From Beroe ovata (lineage: Eukaryota > Ctenophora > Nuda > Beroida > Beroidae): 25,805 nt of DNA. The notes beneath the pieces were generated by a model. The model was not told the DNA's origin, did no database searches, and saw only the letters and a program-made list of their open reading frames with translations. The first letter of the stretch is position 1; every line of letters begins with the position of its first letter. Shown piece after piece: positions 21,201 to 25,805 of this stretch. The position numbers and the translations under genes were made by a program. Where the stretch lies: contig CAMPET010000386.1 of the NCBI GenBank assembly GCA_946803715.1, positions 1,525-27,329 of the forward strand, given 5' to 3'.

Positions 21201-24200
21201 GGGACTCGTCACAGTCCACGATTTCAGTCGGCGTATTTCATCCGAGCTGTTTGGAGACGTGACCGTGCTCAACTACTACGCTATCCTCATGACAATGGTG
21301 GTGGGAACGTGTGTGAACAGTGCGCTTAACCCTGTCATCTATATTGCCAGGATAGGCAGCTTCAGGGCTTTTGTCCAGGGAGCTTGGAGGAAGATTAAAC
21401 AACGAGTGAGCCACTCGTCCCGGTCGAGGAGCACGAGGGATGGACAAAAGATAACTCGGGACGCGGGTCCGGAGCTAGGGGAGGGAGTTGAGGATGGGCT
21501 GGAGAGGGAAATGGAGGGGGAGTGTCAAGGGACAGAAAATCCTGGGACAGATAGCTCATTCGAGAGAGAATGTATTGGGCTGGAATTCAAACATGGGCTT
21601 GCAGCAGATGTGATTTATGTGAACCCTACCATCACTGCTGTTTGATGGTGGGTATTAGATGTGTGAACTAGTAAATCTCACTCCTCAGTGGTCATTGCTA
21701 CATTTGGTGAAATTGTCTGCCACCAGCCTCACCACTCGCATGAGATGAATAACCCCTGCTGCTCAATTAGCAGCTCTAATAACGTCATGCTATATCACAA
21801 CTTTTATCTCCATACAATAAGTTTATCTCGATACAATAAGTATATCACGTGTCATTATACCGTACTCACGCGTCTCTGGTTCTCGTCTTTCTTGGTAGCA
21901 TCAGAACTCTTGGTGCTCTTATTGGAGATAACGCTGGTCTTGGATACTACTTTCTTCAGAACATCCTCGTCTGGAGAATTCTGTAACGAAACGAGTAACA
22001 AAAAAAGTAATCGGTGTACTATTTACAGCGAATCATAAACCCAGATTAACTCTTAGACGATACTAATATTAGTTAAAATATCGAGATTCTAGAAGAATTG
22101 TGATTATTGAACACGCCCCCCCCCTCCGAAAGTAGGGCCAACCTGTCCATCACCACCAGTAGTGACCACGTCCCCATCATCAATGAGCAAGCACTTGGTA
22201 CGTGCTACCCTCACTTCCCCCTCATCTTGCTCCAATCCGTCCCGCAGTTTCCGTATCTCCTCCGCGAGCAACTCGCTCAGCTGATCGGACGCCACGCTGC
22301 TCGCTCGCTTGTTCCGCGCCGCCGTGGCGGAGCTACCGCCTGTGTTCGTGTCGATGGAGGTGAGGGAGGCGCTCTTCCGGTTACCGAATGATGATGATGG
22401 TCCTGCGGAGAGAGAGGACGGGGTGATTCAACATGGGAGTCAGGACAATCAAAACAATGGAACAGAGCGCCAATAAAATGGAGAAATTGTCAAAACACGT
22501 GGTTTACAGCTTGACATTTTTTTGATTTTGAGTCAATGACTGCTGACTAGTCGATGACTAGGTACCCACTTTTTGCTGGAGATGTTGCAGCACCGGGCTT
22601 CTTGGTTGAGAAAATGTACGAGATTTGAACTTCGTCTGTGTCCTTGTAAAGCGTTGCCATGGTAACCTTACCGAATTGGTGTTTACCTATGATTTGCTGG
22701 TAATCTGAGTTGAGCTGCGCGTACACCTGCAGTGTTGAATGTCAAGCAGCTGACAGTAACTGCTTTCAAAAGTATGAGATTGTTACAATCGTTACATAAC
22801 AGCTTTTAAATCAGAATAAATCAAAGCAGATAGCCAAAATAAAGTAGAGTCAGTTTCACTAAACAAAAGTAGAGGGCGCACACGGAGTTGAACCATGGAC
22901 CTATCGATCTGCAGTCGATTGCTCTACCACTGAGCTATACACCCGTGTACTCAATGTGAAATATTGCCGGTTATATATATGATAAACTGACACACAATTA
23001 TATGCAATGTACCTTGATGTTGTTGCATATGTGTTCGACATTCTGGCGCCAATTCCCCGCCCCGGGACTGAACTTAGTGATGCTCAGACCACGTGACTTG
23101 TACACCTGTCTCATGTTGTCTGTCACTTTGTTCTCTTCCTAGATACAGGGGGAGAGCTGCTAGTGATGACGTCATGGACAAATGGTGACGTCATATTCCA
23201 TGACACGTCGATACTGTGTCAGTAACATGTCGCTATCATGGTTAGACGTTTACCGGGGTAACAGCTTACCGCTTGCAATCGTTTAGCAGATTTGTAGAAT
23301 ATCCCGTCTGTCTGAGTGTCAACTGACGCCAGGATCGGATCACGAGGTCGGATAACGGGGTCAGGGGGCGGAGTGTGGGGTTTCTCATCACTCCATGCGG
23401 TCCGGGTTGAAGTGGGGACTTTGGGAAGGAGGGACAGTCCACAGTTCCCACAGTACAGAGATAGGGGTGGGTTCTACACGGGGGGAGGAGACATGTTAGA
23501 GGACGTAATTCTGGATAACTGCCATCATTGAGTATATGACTGTCATGATTGAGTATATGACTGTCACACGTATCATGTCCTGACCTGGAATGAACAATCT
23601 CGACAAGGAAGTGGCTCATCCAGGTTGACCATACTGCCACCACACCAGTCACAGTATCGCGCTTCCAGAGCGTTTGTCCTACTACACTTCTTACACTGCC
23701 TGAACCAGGTTATTTGGATAGATGAGGGAATCAGAGGTGAGGGAATTGGGAATGGGTGAGGGGACTCGGATAACTCGGAGGATCATATGAAAATATCTCA
23801 TTCTCACCTCTGATCAGGGCTGCAGGTTTTGGGGGCGGGTGGTGCGGGTTTGGGCGGGCTGATACTCAGCTCCAACCTCTCCTCACATACCACACAAGTT
23901 TTACTTCCTGGCGGGTTTTTGAATCGGCACCCGCCACACTCAATAGCTTCCTGGGGCGTAATAATGAGCCAAATGAAGTCCACGACAAATCTGTGGTTAT
24001 TGATCATCCAAAGGTGGAAAAAGTGCGTGATTTGAATGCAAAACAATCAAAAATACGAACTGTTGTAGGTAATCTGAGTTCCTGTGACGTGATCCGTGCG
24101 TTACACACGACACAGTGGGTCACATCACCCGGCACCACACTATGACAGTGCAGACACTTGACTGTACCATCAGGCATGGTGTCTGCAGGGGGAGAGAGGG

Positions 24201-25711
24201 GGACACAGGTCATGGAGCACATTCGAGTCGAATGTATATTGTACGAAGCCCGAAAAATCATCGGAATTCGGACATGAAATTTAGATTGTTCGAAGAAAAG
24301 TAAGGAACAAGAAAAGTTCAACGAAATAATTGAATATCAGGTGTGAATCAGTGGTAGTAAAACTAACTGGGAGGCAAGTAGTAGCTACACTGGTGGCAGT
24401 ACTTTGCCAGGGGGTTTGGTGGCTTATCGGTGAAGCACTGTGGACACTTGTCAGTCTCCTTTGTGAATGTCATATTTGCTGCGTCTTCCTCCAGGTGTAC
24501 CTGTCAGTGACACTGTCAGTGACACTGTCAGTGACATCGACTACCTAGCTATCCCTTATCTGCTACTTTTTATTTGTTTAAAACTTTGCGAAAGCCCGCA
24601 TACTCACCTCACCATTATCAATTCCAAACTCCCCTTCCCCCAATCCCCCATCCCCCTTCCTATCCCCTTCCCCGGTAATCCCCCCAAAAAACTAAACTGT
24701 CTGACCCACAAAGCTAACCTGTCTGACCACCTCATTAGCTATTTTCAAACTCCGTCTCTTCCTATTGGGAGTGCTGTTCCCCTTGGTGGGAGTGTTGTTC
24801 CCCTTGGTGGGAGTGCTGCTCCCCCGCGGTATAATCGCTCCCCCCGTCGTGGGGGAAGTGGGAGCGCTGTCCACGCCGCGTGTGGGAGGAGGGGAGACTT
24901 GACCGAGGCTGGTCCGCGATTTGGCTCGGTTAGCCGTGTACAAGCCACCGGGCGGCAGTGTCTGGATGTTGTTACGGAAACTCTCGGCTAGAACTCGCCG
25001 CTTGAACTGATCGTCGTCCTGACAGGGTCATCGTTATAGTTATTGTCCCCGTTAGTGTAGAGATAGAGCACGAAGTTTTTAATACGGGCGGCAGGGATTA
25101 CTCAACAAAAAGTTAAACTATCAGCGCAAGACGGAGTGGTCCGACAGAACCCTGATCAAAGTTCCCTTCCTAACTAGGATATTCATGGTAAACGATAGAT
25201 AACAACACCCGATACTTGCAGTGGTTAAGTAGTCACCTGATTGAAAGACTTATCAATACGACTATCCAAACTGAGGTTTTCCAGCTGTTGTAACGGGTTA
25301 CACTCCTTCACATAGTACACTTTGGTTACGGTGTTGCTCTGCCTGCCGTCTGTGTACGCTGCCACACTCTTAATTGTGCGTTTACCAGGCATCAGCAGGA
25401 ACGGGCCTATCGGCAGGTAATGCAGTTGATGAAATTTTGATTGTCATAGCCTAGATACTTGTACAATTTCATTTTCGGATATCTTGTTCAGCCGTAGATG
25501 GTAGTTAAAGTTAAAACCATAACGTTATCAATAACTCACCACTGTATGCGTAAGTGTTCCTATCTTTAGGATCGAAGGGTACTGGCTTCTCCCCATTGAT
25601 TGTGTAGAATATGGACGTGTTATCTGTATCACAGCTCAACTCGATAGGGGTCTCGTCGTCAATGTTCTGTTTGCTGCCTGTTGATGAGGCATAACAGTTA
25701 ACAGAGGGGTC
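15216..25711 (-). CDS. DZANK1: Double zinc ribbon and ankyrin repeat protein 1 (first exon off right edge)
   Basis: Exons: 25540-25711, 25237-25406, 24719-25018, 24368-24500, 24061-24182, 23808-23950, 23585-23699, 23270-23473, 23013-23138, 22570-22726, 22143-22402, 21870-21980, 19168-19285, 16251-16375, 15216-15425. All are GT-AG and in phase, about 821 codons; human is about 752 aa. Order: chitobiase-like C-terminal domain (SIFYTINGEKP, KRTIKSVAAYTDGRQSNTV); zinc ribbons with CPQC/CHQC, CLHC/CVVC, CGGC/CVVC, CKKC/CDWC and CRDC/CGNC pairs; ASVDTQTDGIFY; the DZANK1 middle region (GNWRQNVEHI, YAQLNSDYQQII); charged linker; ankyrin repeats (GADPNTKNS, DTPLHIAVTQG, NSALDVARQRHNQRAVQLF). Stop TAA at 15216-15218; a minus-strand AATAAA lies at 15005-15010. 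The vertebrate protein has been linked to NINL and dynein-dependent vesicle transport in ciliated photoreceptors. Only a short first exon (about 10 residues by comparison with human) seems to be missing. Introns 10, 12 and 13 in this list's order host tRNA-Cys or other genes. Confidence 0.92.
15440..15655 (-). repeat. Pyrimidine-rich minisatellite next to the last DZANK1 acceptor
   Basis: On the minus strand, degenerate units of CTCCCACTTTTNNACTCCCA, some reading CTCTCAG. The array lies 14 bases upstream of the 3' splice site of DZANK1's last exon (exon edge 15425). Long open frames through it (Pro/His/Ser/Thr-rich) are repeat artefacts. Confidence 0.88.
16058..16244. repeat. 17-bp minisatellite, 11 copies, many with CACGTG
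   Basis: Unit caacccRcgtgacatag. Seven of the eleven copies contain the palindrome CACGTG (E-box core). The array begins 6 bases past the 5' splice site of the DZANK1 exon 16251-16375. Open frames through it repeat MSRxxLCHxGCYVT and are artefacts. Confidence 0.92.
16376..17073. other. DZANK1 intron, downstream flank of the nested membrane-protein gene
   Basis: AT-rich. Should contain the 3'UTR and poly(A) site of the nested gene, but no perfect AATAAA on the minus strand was found close to the stop. No other gene. Confidence 0.4.
17074..18567 (-). CDS. Secreted-ectodomain type I membrane protein with PAN/apple-like domain, nested in DZANK1 intron
   Basis: Single exon, about 497 aa from the Met at 18565-18567. 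That Met starts a good signal peptide (MFLQPCLFLGLFLTAV); the frame stays open to 18660 but the extra 31 residues look unlike a leader. Then a Ser/Lys/Pro-rich linker; a PAN/apple-like module (about residues 125-190) with C139, C163, C167, C173 and C185 in a C..C-x3-C-x5-C..C layout; a Cys-poor middle (about 215-390); a short sushi-like stretch with C406, C425 and C434 (VLIKCNHGYG...VECGRG..PLPC); one transmembrane helix (about 445-471); and a basic-started tail of about 25 residues. PAN modules bind proteins or carbohydrates in other families; partner unknown here. Same strand as DZANK1, entirely inside the intron between exons 19168-19285 and 16251-16375, so it needs its own promoter and poly(A) site. 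A clear AATAAA close downstream was not seen. Confidence 0.8.
   Translation of the reverse strand: MFLQPCLFLGLFLTAVQTGSRHSGDVPKLGSFNKDSFGDAPWPPKAAIPKLELMTFRPRQQPKKAKQGSSKSSGKSFLRGGLSGLRQPIIPEENPFDGGWGRIDPPKTNGDLNVPAGNDILSVEYPEVFQYNGLLNIACIVNRFEVSHRTLITKFTLDRLVECWKYCRVIKDCEAFVYNYGQRRCSLFHQALMSYETPPPMLDVVAGNMACLECVHDTSGVIQMASHRAVLIKSIELGECLSVETFASEGIGGHMDKGYVVTWKDCAEADTWNITRDREDSRNEVKISPRKRHGEGSQYPDLELYTRSGSRHVGQLGHAPELADRFLYIKKNEEEDCTFDIKAKADTDFETITVEDTSYLDKVRFILPNLHGETCSLEQLSVSEGTTRNEEKLPFFLAGMRVLIKCNHGYGVATLNYSSYQEVECGRGVTPLPCDLVTSSLDRDIIAVSWFISCALFSGLVASLAYIVFNLVGWKRMRKEGGEVIVDNADGVVKENM
18568..19167. other. DZANK1 intron, upstream flank of the nested membrane-protein gene
   Basis: Expected to hold the promoter and 5'UTR of the nested gene. 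A 123-codon minus-strand open frame (18756-19127) shows no domain and is probably chance. Confidence 0.4.
19286..20367. other. DZANK1 intron, upstream flank of the nested GPCR
   Basis: AT-rich with a TATATA-like run near 19311-19335. It is presumed to contain the GPCR promoter. No exon or repeat family was recognised. Confidence 0.4.
20368..21645 (+). CDS. Class A (rhodopsin-like) orphan GPCR, single exon, nested in DZANK1 intron
   Basis: 425 aa, intronless. Seven hydrophobic segments with class A landmarks: N30 in TM1 (GTSLN), D61 in TM2 (SLND), C91 at the top of TM3, SRY (115-117) in place of DRY, C167 in extracellular loop 2, P257-type proline in TM6 (FNTPVMG), and NPVIY (321-325) in TM7. 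Basic residues follow TM5 (LARLRRSS) and TM7 (RKIKQR). The C-tail of about 80 residues is Ser/Arg/Glu-rich. TM6 lacks the usual CWxP: Phe-Asn-Thr-Pro is found instead. The ligand cannot be inferred; the family-level call is secure. The gene lies on the strand opposite DZANK1, between its exons at 21870 and 19285. It is more GC-rich than the flanking intron. ATG 20368 is the first Met before TM1. Confidence 0.9.
   Translation: MELTGVIFPAVDTVIGCLISICMVTGTSLNIAALIFFISKTARNRNSEIFRRIYTVISLNDFVICSAMFPVTEAAFSGTRHSDLFEGRVFCSAWFAVWIIVYNMSLVMTAMLSLSRYMLIRYPRCGLYQPRLVYIIPGSVVLVLLTILTASLAGEFYPTYYEVSMYCFFTPHPRTLPDNTLLQSTRITAIPAVTNTVVFLIFITCFSIITSSFLLILARLRRSSAVAANVGATLRQQRAAAVTVSVVSLLFLVFNTPVMGIHVYFLVKIVLVEPLRGEGLVTVHDFSRRISSELFGDVTVLNYYAILMTMVVGTCVNSALNPVIYIARIGSFRAFVQGAWRKIKQRVSHSSRSRSTRDGQKITRDAGPELGEGVEDGLEREMEGECQGTENPGTDSSFERECIGLEFKHGLAADVIYVNPTITAV
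21646..21869. other. GPCR 3' flank inside the DZANK1 intron
   Basis: 224 bases between the GPCR stop and the DZANK1 exon. A short direct repeat (tctcNatacaataagt) is at about 21808-21841. No perfect AATAAA seen. Confidence 0.4.
22873..22944 (-). tRNA. tRNA-Cys (GCA)
   Basis: Cloverleaf on the minus strand: acceptor GGGTGTA/TGCGCCC with two G-T pairs, D-stem GCTC/GAGC, anticodon stem ATCGA/TCGAT with loop CTGCAGA (anticodon GCA), T-stem CATGG/CCGTG with loop TTCAACT. Discriminator T, the expected cysteine identity base (U73). TTTT follows within about 10 bases downstream on the minus strand. It sits in the DZANK1 intron between exons 23013-23138 and 22570-22726, in the same orientation as the host. 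Confidence 0.96.
24501..24535 (-). repeat. Short tandem repeat made of acceptor-like units
   Basis: On the minus strand TCACTGACAGTG is repeated about three times with a 12-bp period. The last CACTGACAG is the 3' splice site of the DZANK1 exon 24368-24500. Confidence 0.8.
24764..24825 (-). repeat. DZANK1: Coding 18-bp repeat in DZANK1
   Basis: Inside exon 24719-25018. Three copies of an 18-bp unit encode tandem STPTKGN-type hexapeptides in a low-complexity Pro/Ser/Thr linker between the chitobiase-like domain and the first zinc ribbon. Confidence 0.85.
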
Positions 25712-25734
25712 CTGAGAGATATAAACAAACGCAG

Positions 25735-25805
25735 ACACACACGTCAGACACACACGTCAGACACACACGTCAGACAAATGCAGTACACACACACACACAC
25801 ACACA
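25735..25805. repeat. 13-bp repeat plus (CA)n at the right edge
   Basis: Three copies of cagacacacacgt followed by (CA)n that runs off the window. On the minus strand this is a TG-rich tract about 25 bases upstream of the acceptor of the DZANK1 exon 25540-25711. Confidence 0.9.

Noticed and set aside
20299-21447. Minus-strand open frames under the GPCR
   Set aside because: Shadows of the GC-rich GPCR coding sequence.

Overview
The window is eukaryotic nuclear DNA, almost certainly from an invertebrate animal. Genes are split by GT-AG introns of about 100 bp to 2.2 kb, tRNAs lack an encoded CCA, and the gene set (an APC/C co-activator, a class A GPCR, a DZANK1 orthologue) is metazoan. An early-branching lineage such as a cnidarian or sponge is possible but I cannot place it further. 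All exon models were built by hand from splice motifs, reading phase and remembered protein families.

Layout. (1) 978-7637, minus: FZR1/CDH1 in nine visible exons; the C-terminal exon(s) lie beyond the left edge. (2) About 7.8-9.6 kb: an inverted-repeat element, then a CG-rich foldback element present as two 430-bp direct copies with an N at 8876. (3) 10071-14415, plus: a nine-exon gene for an unrecognised acidic protein of about 525 aa whose N-terminal part resembles that of INO80; tRNA-Lys(TTT) lies in one of its introns. (4) 15216-25711, minus: DZANK1 in 15 visible exons (chitobiase-like start, several zinc ribbons, coiled-coil/basic middle, ankyrin end), lacking only its first exon at the right edge. 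It is tail to tail with the plus-strand gene.

DZANK1 introns host three other genes: a single-exon rhodopsin-class GPCR on the opposite strand (20368-21645), a single-exon type I membrane protein with a PAN/apple-like domain on the same strand (17074-18567), and tRNA-Cys(GCA) (22873-22944).

The most unusual pattern is that tandem repeats repeatedly sit within a few bases of splice sites: both sides of FZR1 exon 9, DZANK1 exons 1, 4, 14 and 15, and the last intron of the plus-strand gene. Several repeat units themselves contain a splice-acceptor-like motif or a polypyrimidine run. No mobile-element coding gene, CRISPR array or viral gene was seen.
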